From Trichobilharzia szidati (taxonomy: Eukaryota; Platyhelminthes; Trematoda; Strigeidida; Schistosomatidae), in NCBI GenBank assembly GCA_944472155.2, contig OX235271.1:117557329-117621328 (forward strand): a stretch of 64,000 nucleotides of DNA, in the 5' to 3' direction. A program made the translations under genes and the position numbers. Within the stretch, counting starts at the first letter, position 1. Every line of letters begins with the position of its first letter. Shown here piece by piece: positions 10,608 through 20,176 of this stretch. The notes beneath the pieces were generated by a model that searched no databases, was not told the DNA's origin, and saw nothing but the letters and a program-made list of their open reading frames with translations.

Positions 10608-10924
10608 GAAATCCTTATTAATAAATAAAAATGGATATGTATCACTAATTATTAATACTTGGTCGAAATTCTCCACTGTCCATATCTTCTTATGGAGACG
10701 TTAAGAAATGTTTTACAACTGTCCACCCACACACACATACACACTCTGTTTAAAGTGTTTAACACAGGTAGACCAATATTTGTAAGTCCGAGGTCAAATT
10801 CCGATCACAGCTCATAAACTTTTGTTTATTATACTTGTTGAATGACTCATGATTGGAGAAAGTTTTTGAAAACAAGTGATGTTCCTTTGATATATATACC
10901 TCTGTCATGTGAATTTCGATTAAT

Positions 10925-10969
10925 TTCCCTGAAGAAGTTCGGACCAGATTTCCGAACGAAACCTTGGAA
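10925..10969 (+). ncRNA. Hammerhead ribozyme, unit 14
   Basis: Unchanged fold, H17 = T. Confidence 0.73.
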
Positions 10970-11017
10970 TTACTCATTTCAATCTCGCTGACATTTTACA
11001 AATACAATTTTGTACAA

Positions 11018-11398
11018 ATGTCTACTTCTCACTCGGCGCCCAAATATTTGAGAACTATTCTGTCAAATCTCGACGACAGTTCATTTGAATTATTATTTTG
11101 CAATCGAATTAAATTAACAAAGAAACTGTGTAATTGGCACAATCATCGTGTTTTCACTCTCCGTTGTCTGCAACAGAATGCATATCGTAAATCCGTAGCT
11201 GTCGAGTCACCTGACAACTCCGGTAGGTCGAATGAAGCGGCTCAATCTTCAGAAAGAAGACAAAGCAATGAGTCCGACAGGGTGCTTCTACTAAACTCTA
11301 ATCCTAAACACCATTATTTTGAAAGTACTTCTAATCATAAAATTCTAGATACTAACAGTTTGGACAGACATGAAGGCGTGATGTTAGCTGATGCATAG
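11018..11398 (+). CDS. Satellite ORF, unit 14
   Basis: Full-length copy, same protein as unit 2. Confidence 0.4.
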   Translation: MSTSHSAPKYLRTILSNLDDSSFELLFCNRIKLTKKLCNWHNHRVFTLRCLQQNAYRKSVAVESPDNSGRSNEAAQSSERRQSNESDRVLLLNSNPKHHYFESTSNHKILDTNSLDRHEGVMLADA

Positions 11399-11715
11399 GA
11401 AATCCTTATTAATAAATAAAAATGGATATGTATCACTAATTATTAATACTTGGTCGAAATTCTCCACTGTCCATATCTTCTTATGGAGACGTTAAGAAAT
11501 GTTTTACAACTGTCCACCCACACACACATACACACTCTGTTTAAAGTGTTTAACACAGGTAGACCAATATTTGTAAGTCCGAGGTCAAATTCCGATCACA
11601 GCTCATAAACTTTTGTTTATTATACTTGTTGAATGACTCATGATTGGAGAAAGTTTTTGAAAACAAGTGATGTTCCTTTGATATATATACCTCTGTCATG
11701 TGAATTTCGATTAAT

Positions 11716-11760
11716 TTCCCTGAAGAAGTTCGGACCAGATTTCCGAACGAAACCTTGGAA
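11716..11760 (+). ncRNA. Hammerhead ribozyme, unit 15
   Basis: Unchanged fold, H17 = T. Confidence 0.73.
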
Positions 11761-11808
11761 TTACTCATTTCAATCTCGCTGACATTTTACAAATACAATT
11801 TTGTACAA

Positions 11809-12189
11809 ATGTCTACTTCTCACTCGGCGCCCAAATATTTGAGAACTATTCTGTCAAATCTCGACGACAGTTCATTTGAATTATTATTTTGCAATCGAAT
11901 TAAATTAACAAAGAAACTGTGTAATTGGCACAATCATCGTGTTTTCACTCTCCGTTGTCTGCAACAGAATGCATATCGTAAATCCGTAGCTGTCGAGTCA
12001 CCTGACAACTCCGGTAGGTCGAATGAAGCGGCTCAATCTTCAGAAAGAAGACAAAGCAATGAGTCCGACAGGGTGCTTCTACTAAACTCTAATCCTAAAC
12101 ACCATTATTTTGAAAGTACTTCTAATCATAAAATTCTAGATACTAACAGTTTGGACAGACATGAAGGCGTGATGTTAGCTGATGCATAG
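11809..12189 (+). CDS. Satellite ORF, unit 15
   Basis: Last full-length copy. A truncated one begins at ATG 12600 and loses similarity by about 12650. Confidence 0.4.
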   Translation: MSTSHSAPKYLRTILSNLDDSSFELLFCNRIKLTKKLCNWHNHRVFTLRCLQQNAYRKSVAVESPDNSGRSNEAAQSSERRQSNESDRVLLLNSNPKHHYFESTSNHKILDTNSLDRHEGVMLADA

Positions 12190-12506
12190 GAAATCCTTAT
12201 TAATAAATAAAAATGGATATGTATCACTAATTATTAATACTTGGTCGAAATTCTCCACTGTCCATATCTTCTTATGGAGACGTTAAGAAATGTTTTACAA
12301 CTGTCCACCCACACACACATACACACTCTGTTTAAAGTGTTTAACACAGGTAGACCAATATTTGTAAGTCCGAGGTCAAATTCCGATCACAGCTCATAAA
12401 CTTTTGTTTATTATACTTGTTGAATGACTCATGATTGGAGAAAGTTTTTGAAAACAAGTGATGTTCCTTTGATATATATACCTCTGTCATGTGAATTTCG
12501 ATTAAT

Positions 12507-12551
12507 TTCCCTGAAGAAGTTCGGACCAGATTTCCGAACGAAACCTTGGAA
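12507..12551 (+). ncRNA. Hammerhead ribozyme, unit 16
   Basis: Last copy, unchanged fold, H17 = T. The downstream ORF is cut short by the array boundary. Confidence 0.73.
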
Positions 12552-12870
12552 TTACTCATTTCAATCTCGCTGACATTTTACAAATACAATTTTGTACAAA
12601 TGTCTACTTCTCACTCGGCGCCCAAATATTTTACAACTATTCTTTCAAATATTTTTCACATTTCGCATGAATATAATTCAGATATGTCATATGTTTTTTC
12701 TGGTTCATGAAGTTTTTAAAGAAAATAAAGAATGTATCTCCAGATTCATTGTAATTTGCATTTTTATATGAAATCTCTAATCTCTGTTACCAGTATATGT
12801 TTTATATCCTTTATTTACACCTGACCTTATAACTTTGAATGAAACCTACATATAATTTGATTTTGATTTA

Positions 12871-13037
12871 CAGCTTGATTCCACACCGTATTTTCAGTAC
12901 AAGTGTGGAATTTTCAGCATGGATATCGGCAACCCAAATTCAGGCCGACCATAGATATCGGGTGTGCGTCGGCAGGGTATCGAACCCCGGACCATGTTCA
13001 TGGTCGGCGATAGTCCTAACCACTGTCCCACCGACGC
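12871..13037 (-). mobile_element. tRNA-headed SINE, copy 1
   Basis: The minus strand begins with a 72-nt tRNA-like head (12966-13037) closed by a perfect 7-bp acceptor-like stem, GCGTCGG with CCGACGC. It has a box A-like TGGGACAGTGG and a box B-like GGTTCGATACC, the internal RNA polymerase III promoter elements. A GACCATG/CATGGTC hairpin sits where a variable arm would be. A body of about 95 nt without coding capacity follows, ending in an A-rich tail (AATCAAAATCAAA) at the plus-strand left side. That is the layout of a SINE mobilised by a LINE. The cloverleaf is not intact, so this is not a working tRNA gene. I cannot name the family. Confidence 0.8.
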
Positions 13038-13486
13038 ACATTAAAACGGTTATGTGCTTTTCATAACAAAAGCTTATTCTTTCATGATACAGGAATGTTT
13101 GTGTAGACCAGGAGCCTCATTTCACTGAAATTATAATTACCGAGAAATGAATATACATAATTTCGCAAATTGAGGATTAATTCACCTTTTAACGCCATGA
13201 TAATTTCGTTATAATCTCTAACTACTAATGAGTAGTGTGATTTTACTTTCAAAAGTATCAAGTAAATGCTCAAGTAATAGACGGTCAACACATTTTTGAC
13301 AACGGAAGATACCAATTATTATTATGGTCAAACAAATATCTACACACACTGAAGCCATCAGGATAAATGTCTTAGTTAAAACTGAAAGCTAAAGGTAACT
13401 AAATAATTAAAAACCATTAGTTCCCTTATAATGAAGGTTTGTGTATTTACCAATGAATGAAAAACAAAACGACATTTTTTTGATTA
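13038..13486. other. Intervening AT-rich sequence between two SINEs
   Basis: No coding, repeat or RNA signal was found here. Short ORFs on either strand match nothing recognisable. Confidence 0.5.
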
Positions 13487-13656
13487 CAGCTTGATGCCAC
13501 ACCGTTTTCACAGTACAAGTATCAAATTTTCAGCATGGATATCGGTAGCCCAAATTTTGCAGAGTGATCATAGGTATTGGATTTGCGTTGGCAGGGGATC
13601 GATCCCCGGACCATGCGCTGGGTCGGCGAGAGTCCTTACCACTGTTCCACCGACGC
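13487..13656 (-). mobile_element. tRNA-headed SINE, copy 2
   Basis: Same orientation as copy 1. The head is 13585-13656 and the acceptor-like stem has one changed base (GCGTTGG). The body is more diverged than in copies 1 and 3. The A-rich tail lies at 13472-13486. The head end abuts the PLE terminal repeat at 13658, exactly where that repeat's hammerhead-like motif would otherwise continue. Confidence 0.78.
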
Positions 13657-13657
13657 C

Positions 13658-13872
13658 ATTTAATGCCAATAGCTTTATCAAAGTATTATTAAACCGGAAC
13701 TTACAAAATCTCAGCATATATATAACAAAGAGTTAAGGGGTGAGAAATAGACTTAGGTCAATTTAAAAGGACATATTGAAAGTTAAAACTACCAATGAAG
13801 ATCACTAAACCAAATAACAAAGGTAATAGTACATCTGTTATGGTATCAAAATAAAGTTTACTAACTTGATCA
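13658..13872 (-). repeat. Left inverted terminal repeat of PLE relic
   Basis: This 215-bp segment is the reverse complement of 15285-15499 with about one mismatch seen. The pair brackets a PLE coding remnant and a SINE. PLE pseudo-LTRs are known to occur in direct or inverted orientation. The outer end is cut by the SINE at 13656, so the hammerhead-like motif of the right copy is only half present here. Confidence 0.85.
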
Positions 13873-14938
13873 TACTTCGTTATATAGACAGACAAATGGT
13901 GTTGCTATGGGTTCACCAGTCTCCCCAATAGTCGCCGACCTCTACCTGAATAGATTCCAAAATAACATCTTTTCAAGCATACTCACTCCTAAAATATGGT
14001 TAAGATATCTACTTTTGTAGTACTAAAACGAGATCTACACAATTCATTCCTGGAGAGAATAAACTGTGTATCTCCCAAAAATCCAGGTCACTTCGGAAGC
14101 AGAATCAGACGTCGGGGAACTACCATTTCTAGCCTGCCTAGTTAGGAGAAGGGGAAACGGACATTTTGGTATATCCATATTCAGTAAGAAAACCCACTCC
14201 GATAAATATTTAGACTTCAAATCATCACACCCCATCAGCGCAAAGATTTCAGTTGTTTCAAGTCTTCTTAGACGAGCACACTCTCTGACAACCGACGAGA
14301 AAGAAAAAGAAGAAATATCAAACATTACTGAAACTCTCAAGCAAAACAACTACCCATGGAACTTCATCAACAAAATCAACACAGACATTAAGTATAGCCG
14401 AAAACGCATTCCGAAAACATGGACATCAACAGTCGTCATTCCATATAGAGCAGAGACGTCAGACGATATCAGAAGAGTACTCAATCAGCTCGACATTAGA
14501 GTTTTCTTCAAAACACCAGACACACTTCAAAGCAACCTTACCCATATAAAAGACCAAATCCCCAAAGATTCTCTATCTAATTGTGTCTATAAAATAAAAT
14601 GCTTGGAATGTGATGCGATATACATCGGACAAACATCTCGAGAAATCGAAATCAGAAGAAATGAACACCATAGAGCATCTCTTCGACCACCGAGAAATCC
14701 AACTGAACTGGAAAAACTTGAAAAATCATCAGCCATAGGTCTACATGCTTTAGAATCAGGTCACAAAATTGATTTTGACAGTATTGAAATAATCCAGAAA
14801 AACTTCAGAAATCACAAAGAACGTCTAATATCAGAAGCCCTTCATATCAAGTGGAATCCAAATTGTCTGAACAGGAATGATGGACTAAAACAGAATCTGA
14901 CCTTGTTATTTATTTTTATATTTTTGGTTCCAGCTTGA
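13873..14938 (+). pseudogene. Penelope-like element RT and GIY-YIG endonuclease remnant
   Basis: The region opens in RT with an MGSPVSPIVADLYLN motif (about 13909-13955), typical of PLE reverse transcriptase, and is then broken by stops near 14016-14030, so the catalytic Asp motif is lost. From 14066 an open stretch of 290 codons covers the RT C-terminal part (KTHSDKYLDF, SHPISAK) and a GIY-YIG domain near residues 170-285. The GIY-YIG domain has VYKIKC...YIGQT, then an R-x2-EH motif, and NPNCLN near the end. In PLEs the RT copies element RNA and GIY-YIG nicks the target. The copy is 5'-truncated and dead. The last codons run into SINE copy 3. Confidence 0.85.
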
Positions 14939-15100
14939 TTCCACACCGTATTTTCAGTACAAGTATGGAATTTTCAGCATGGACATCGGTACCCCAAATT
15001 TTACAGGCCGCCCACAGATATCGGGTGTGCGTCGGCAGGGGATCGAACCCCGGACCATGTGCATGGTCGGCGAGAGTCCTAACTACTGTGCCACCGACGC
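14931..15100 (-). mobile_element. tRNA-headed SINE, copy 3
   Basis: Best preserved copy. Head 15029-15100 has intact acceptor stem, box A-like TGGCACAGTAG and box B GGTTCGATCCC. The tail side is A-rich on the minus strand (14908-14930) and sits directly after the PLE coding remnant. Confidence 0.82.
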
Positions 15101-15284
15101 ACAACACCTCCCTCCCCATGAAGTGACAAAATCAACACGAATGTGATATGCAATTTCACTATGTAAACACACACTGCCTATATAATTTTAAACACTGATC
15201 AAATCCAACAATCTACACTCGGTTTTTTTATCTTTACCAATTGACCAACTTGACAACGAAAACTGCCCTCAGACAAACGAACAA

Positions 15285-15499
15285 TGATCAAGTTAGTAAA
15301 CTTTATTTTGATACCATAACAGATGTACTATTACCTTTGTTATTTGGTTTAGTGATCTTCATTGGTAGTTTTAACTTTCAATATGTCCTTTTAAATTGAC
15401 CTAAGTCTATTTCTCACCCCTTAACTCTTTGTTATATATATGCTGAGATTTTGTAAATTCCGGTTTAATAATACTTTGATAAAGCTATTGGCATTAAAT
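15285..15499 (+). repeat. Right inverted terminal repeat of PLE relic
   Basis: Reverse complement of 13658-13872. On this side the sequence continues past 15499 through the rest of a hammerhead-like fold, which the left copy lost to a SINE. Confidence 0.85.
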
Positions 15500-15514
15500 A
15501 GCGAAACGTCAGTA
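15472..15514 (+). ncRNA. Degenerate hammerhead-like fold in PLE terminal repeat
   Basis: Stem I is TACT (15472-15475) with AGTA (15511-15514). The core reads TTGATAA, two changes from the consensus (C3 to U, G8 to A), followed by an extra A. Stem II is GCTATT/AATAGC with a 7-nt loop. GAA, A15.1, a two-base CG, U16.1 and C17 follow. The architecture equals that of the satellite ribozyme (extra A, 7-nt stem II loop, one-pair stem III). The G8 change should abolish cleavage. Confidence 0.6.
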
Positions 15515-15764
15515 AAAACAATATCGCTTTCATTTTCATTCATTGGGAAATACAAAAGCATGTAATTTAATGAATATAATATACACATTACCCAAATTAT
15601 TTCAAACTGATAAAGTGAAATTTGTTTCGACATATATAAAATAGTTCCAATTATAAATTTAGATAAAGCAATAAGAAGACGTGTAATGTATTTACGCAAC
15701 ACATTTCGAACAATCTGATCACACACGGACTTGTCATAGGAGTGTATATGAAATTAATAAAGAG

Positions 15765-15876
15765 GAAAGAGGTGAGAAAATACAATTAGATCAAGTCAAA
15801 AAGACATATTCAAGGTGAAAATAACAATGAAGACCACTAAACCAAATAGCTGAGGTATTAGTACATCTGCTATGGA
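15765..15876 (-). repeat. Third, diverged copy of the PLE terminal repeat
   Basis: This stretch matches 13738-13850 in the same orientation (GGTGAGAAA, AAGACATATT, CACTAAACCAAATA, AGTACATCTG) with clear divergence. It is older than the inverted pair. Confidence 0.7.
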
Positions 15877-15988
15877 AGATTTAATGTGATGACGAATGGT
15901 TTTTGAAAGCATAAAGGTGGCTTAAACCTTCTATTTGCTAGGGCTTCCACAAACTTTAGGATACGCCCCAAACACCTTTAATAGATAG

Positions 15989-16347
15989 TGTAGCGGCTTT
16001 AGAGGTTGCAGGTATCGACGTTCGCGAACTGTAAGGAGTATACTAACGCAAGATCTTACACCAACAACTTCTATACTGTTCGTTCTTCGAGTACGAAAGA
16101 TAAAGCAAAAGACCAGATTTAGCCGTCCAAAGCACGTATTATATTTCGGGACCAAATCGCGGGTAGGAATGAATGCTTAGCTAGCTAGTAATCGTGCACG
16201 CACGTGACACGACGGAGCACCAAAAGGCGGGGATGCTTGACCGTAAGCCTTCAGCTAAACAAGTCGACTTAAACAGTGATGGTCAGCATCCAATGTTGAG
16301 TGATGATTGCTGTGGTTAATAATTTTGGGGAATTATTTACCGCTACA
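15989..16347 (-). repeat. 3' LTR of gypsy element A
   Basis: It starts TGTAGCGG and ends CCGCTACA, an 8-bp perfect terminal inversion. The 311 bp from 15998 to 16308 align without a gap to 21105-21415 with few substitutions. Confidence 0.9.
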
Positions 16348-16361
16348 GCTCACTCCCCCCC
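16348..16361 (-). promoter_or_regulatory. Polypurine tract of gypsy element A
   Basis: On the minus strand GGGGGGGAGTGAGC lies directly before the 3' LTR, the expected plus-strand priming site. Confidence 0.8.
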
Positions 16362-16868
16362 TAGTGGGTTTGTGAGGACCCTAAGACATGACCAGCCGGA
16401 AGTAAAAATATCTGGATGGTCCCCTGATGGGTGAAAAAAATCTTCCGAGCGGCTTGATGGAGAGCCTGCTGGTCTGTCTGCCTATGCTAATAGGGTGTCT
16501 GTACATAGCTTCCTCGATGTTGTTCGTTGGATCCCGTGCTTCGTTTGTTTCATGTCCAGTGCCCGTTGCACCTGGAAAAGAAAACAAGAATGCTAAGAAC
16601 CTTGTCGAAGGAAAAGGTACCAAATAAGCGTTGTTTTACAAAAATATTACGTGCATCTACTATACAGTAAAATAATGTAAAGTTCAAAATATAGAAAAAA
16701 AATATACATCTAATTTAATTTTTTTTATAAGTGCATGTATAATGTACGGTTATGGGAAAAAAATCGTTTACTTGTGTTAAGTGATGCTTCATAAAAAAAC
16801 TGATGTGTCTGAAGAGAAATACTGATTAATACCACAAGCGAATGAGTTGGGTGAAACGCACCACTCAG
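16362..16868 (-). other. 3' internal noncoding region of element A
   Basis: Between the end of the Pol remnant and the polypurine tract. No domain was recognised, and short ORFs on both strands look like chance. Confidence 0.4.
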
Positions 16869-19236
16869 TTATGTGAAATAGGTGTGAAGATATTCTGGGA
16901 ATCTAACGTGACGTCCAGAAAGCGTTTTCTTAGAGAGCTCGACCGAAGGTTTGGTGGCTTTCACCGTGCTATTGAGTTCTTCGAGGACTACAGGATATTC
17001 TATTACTTGTGGATTATTGGGTACCCTCAGCTCTAGGCTAAGTAAGCCGGTTTCAGACGGTCGATGCAGGTTAACATATAGGTATATCCATGAGATTCTG
17101 GAAGGGAGTGTGCTCAAAACGGGCATCTGGGGGAAGAAAGGTACCAAGGGGGCTTTTAGTGGGTCTTATTACCTTGCACTTTTGGCAAGCTAAGCACATC
17201 TGTGCCCATTCTCTTACTTCCTTATTAGTACCAGGCCAACAAAACCGATTAGTTACGAGTTTGACGGTAGTTCGAATACCTGGGTGTGATAAGCCATGCA
17301 ACGTATTGAAGACGTTACAGCGATAACTTTTAGGCACGATAGGGCGAGGAGTACTAGTGGAAATGTCGCAGAGAATAGCATCTTTTCCTATGCCTAAGGG
17401 TTTCTCGTCTAATTGTAGAGTTGTTCTCGACAACTCATGCTGAAGCTCGGTATCTTCTTCTTGAAGACGAGCCAGTTTTGAAAGGTCTATGCCGTCGATT
17501 TGGGTGAAGGAACAAATACGTGACAAGGCATCTGCCACAGTGTTGTTCACTCCAGATACATGGCGAATATCCTATGTAAACTGTGAAACGTAATCCAGTT
17601 GTCGTGATTCCCTGGGTGAATACTTATCTGAAGTTGAGTTAAGAGAGTACGTCAGAGGTTTGTGGTCAGTGAAAATGATGAATTCACGACCCTCAACTGA
17701 ATGTCAAAAATGGCGTATAGCACAGTATATAGCTAGAAGTTCTCTTCCAAATGTGCTGTACTTCGTTTCAGCTAATTGAAAGCGCCTCGAGAAAAAGGCG
17801 AGTGGTTGCCACTCTTTATTAACTAGTTGTTGCAGAACTGCGCCGATTGCAGTGTCTGATGCATCAACTGAGATACTTAACGGTGCCATTGGCTCCTGAT
17901 ACATAAGAAGGGTGGCATCCGCAATAGCTTTCTTTACCTGAGTAAAAGCATGTGGAGAAGACGTGTCGAGTTCGATAGACTTGTTATTCCCTCGAAGGAG
18001 ATCTGTTAATGGCTGAATCAGAGAAGCACAATAAAGAATAAAACGTCGGTAATAACTTACCAAGCCGTTAAAAGTGCGAAGACTTTTCACTGTCTTTGGC
18101 TCCGGAAAGTTCAGTATCGCTTCGACTTTAGTAGCCAGTGGGCGGATGCCCTGGCAGTCAATAGCGTGACCCAGAAAATCGAGTGAGTCAACGCCTATTT
18201 GGCACTTTTGGATATTGATGGTAACACCATGTTGGCGTAACCTTTCAAATGCCAAGTCCAAGTGTCTAAGGTGAGTTTCCTTATCTGGACTGGCAATGAG
18301 GCAGTCGTCTAAGTATGCGTATACAAAGTCGAGACCGCGAAATACTTCGTTGATGAAGCGTTGGAATGTTTGTGCCGCATTCCGGAGGCCGAATGGCATT
18401 CCCAGAAATTCAAAAAGTCCGAAAGGCGTGATGATAGCCGTTTTCGGAATATCTTCCGTTGCCATCGGGATTTGATTATATGCTTTAACCAAGTCGATTT
18501 TGGAGAATATAGATGCTCCCGATAACGTTGCCGTCAAGTCGTGTATGTGAGGCAAAGGGTAGCAATCGGGGGTCGTTTTGGCGTTCACTCGCCGGTAATC
18601 ACCAGTGGGTCGCCAATCGTTGCTATCCTTTTTAGGTACCATATGCAACGGGGATGCCCATGGACTATTCGATGGTCGAATGATGCCAAGGGTGAGCATA
18701 TGATCGAATTCGTTTCTGGCAATTCTCAGTTTGTCAGGGGCCAGTCGTCGTGCTTTAGATGTCACGGGCTGTCCTGAGGTTATGATGTGGTGCATAACAT
18801 TGCTGGTCATGCACGGGAGATCGTCAGATGGGCAATTGAGTTCCGGATATTTGTCAACAATCGGTTGAAAAGTTGGATCGAGGATTGCTTTCATCTTAAC
18901 GACTGACAAGCTGGGGCCTATGTAGGTGATGCCTTTGATAGACAAACTAGTAGTGTTGTCAATTAATCGTTTACGGCGGACGTCTACGAGCAAATCATGA
19001 TGATTAAGTAGGTCCGTGCCGATGATGGGCATTGTGACGTCAGCGATTAGGAAAATCCACTGAATAGGTTCGCGTAAACCTACGTTCAGATAGAAGTATT
19101 TCCGACCATAGGTTGCAATTGGTTTTCCATTTGCAGCCTGTAGGTTGAAGTTAGGATCCTTCTGTCGATCTGCTGCTGTAGCACGAAGGACGCTGACTTC
19201 GGCGCCTGTGTCGACTAGATATCTAGTCTGGCTCAT
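16869..19236 (-). pseudogene. pol: Gypsy A Pol: protease, RT, RNase H, partial integrase
   Basis: The first 510 codons (19236-17704) cover protease ([11 protein letters not shown] near residue 8), reverse transcriptase ([15 protein letters not shown], catalytic YLDD near residue 309) and RNase H ([13 protein letters not shown]). A TGA at about 17704 and a TAG at about 17570 interrupt RNase H in the same frame. The integrase zinc finger survives at 17550-17071 (H-x3-H, C-x2-C). The reading then jumps from the FEHTPF region to a C-terminal tail with SGRHVRFPEYL (16869-17100). The DDE core has been deleted, so integration function is lost. RT residues look intact, which suggests the nonsense changes are fairly recent. 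Confidence 0.88.
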
Positions 19237-19240
19237 TACA

Positions 19241-19560
19241 TCATGGATGTAAAGAAAGCGGCTGGTGCCACCGGCGACGGTTGCCGCTAACGCGTGCCGG
19301 CGAGATAGTTTCCCACAGACTTGGAGGTTTTGCCGAAATCACAAGGTTTTCGACAACATTTCGCTTCCTTGCCATAGGTGTTGTGATACCAACACCAGTC
19401 AGGATTTTTGAGAGAACGTGTGTTGGACTTAGATCGTCCACGCGCGTTTTGACGTTGAGGGGATTTGGAACGACGGTAGGAGGAATTTCTAGGCTTGTTT
19501 GACCTAAGCATCTGCTGGACGGAGTTGATTAACTCGGCGAAGTTCAACAATAGCGTCCCA
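19241..19560 (-). pseudogene. gag: Gypsy A Gag C-terminal part with CHCC finger
   Basis: The minus strand encodes FAELINSVQQML, a basic Arg/Ser-rich stretch, then CWYHNTYGKEAKCCRKPC. This gives C-x2-H-x8-C-x4-C, the CHCC arrangement of the CsRn1/Kabuki group instead of the usual CCHC knuckle. It ends just before the protease start. Its N-terminal side runs into unrelated sequence, so Gag is not continuous. Confidence 0.75.
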
Positions 19561-19724
19561 GGATTGTGAAATCTCCAATGACCTTGAGCGCATGCTAGTC
19601 GTTGGCTAACGGCATCTGTCATTATCACAGCTGAAATATCAATGGTATACACCAACTTAGGAGCAAATTTCACCCAGATCACGTTTTTAAGAACTGTTTG
19701 GACAATGTGTTAGTAGCTCGTTAG

Positions 19725-19870
19725 GGTTAGGATTAGGGTTAAGGTAAGTATTGGGGTTATGGTTAGGATCAGGGTTAGAATTTCTGTTTGAATAAGGGTT
19801 ATGATTAGGATTAAGGTTAGGTTTAGTGTTAGGGTCAGAATTAAGCTTACGGTTAGGATCAGGGATAGAT
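19725..19870 (+). repeat. Degenerate TTAGGG-type tract inside element A
   Basis: A run of GGTTAGG/TTAGGGTT-like hexamers and variants on the plus strand, such as GTTAGGGTTAGGATTAGGG at the left. TTAGGG is the telomere repeat of many animals including schistosomes. The minus strand reads as a PN-rich peptide, which I regard as non-functional. Confidence 0.75.
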
Positions 19871-20176
19871 TTATAGTTGATGTCATTTATTTTAATTTTC
19901 TTACTATCCACGTTTTCCTGTTAAGCGTCGTCTATCCTCTTGCTGGAAACCTTAATAATTCAACCGCTGGCATTTTTGGAAGACTGCAAGCAGGATGAGA
20001 GAGATAAACGATTAACAAAAACAGTTTGTCTGTAGTCATCATGGTGAATACATGCACAGAAACTAGTCCAACTTAGCAACTGATACCCCTTTTTACAACT
20101 AGGACGTATTTTTAAGCCATGTCAGAGAAAGATAACCTATTTAGTGCGTTTTCAAGCATTTTCTTGTCAATATACA
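19871..20176. other. Sequence of unknown origin between the two Gag parts
   Basis: No protein or repeat match was recognised. With the TTAGGG-like tract it separates Gag fragments that should be adjacent, so it is probably an insertion or a rearranged segment. Confidence 0.4.

Larger units (their letters stand above)
1..12650 (+). repeat. 791-bp tandem satellite array, about 16 units
   Basis: The same unit recurs head to tail from base 1 to about 12650 with a period of 791 bp (793 bp once, from one extra CA in the short CA-rich run near 1229). Units differ by only a few substitutions. The array runs off the left edge. On the right it decays at 12630-12650, where the match continues with scattered mismatches and then stops. 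Each unit holds, in order, a CA-rich run, a hammerhead-like fold, a 126-codon ORF, and an AT-rich stretch with AATAAA-type signals after the ORF stop. The plus strand is the ribozyme and ORF sense. The near identity suggests recent amplification or homogenisation. The unit is not a known satellite to me. Confidence 0.97.

Noticed and set aside
1..12650. CRISPR-like or bacterial repeat array
   Set aside because: The unit is 791 bp with no spacers, and the surroundings are eukaryotic retroelements.
12966..13037. Possible functional tRNA gene
   Set aside because: The acceptor stem and boxes are good, but the anticodon and D arms do not fold and a SINE body and A-rich tail follow. It is a SINE head.
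19687..19911. PN-rich 74-residue minus-strand ORF
   Set aside because: Product of translating the TTAGGG-like tract. No evidence of a gene.
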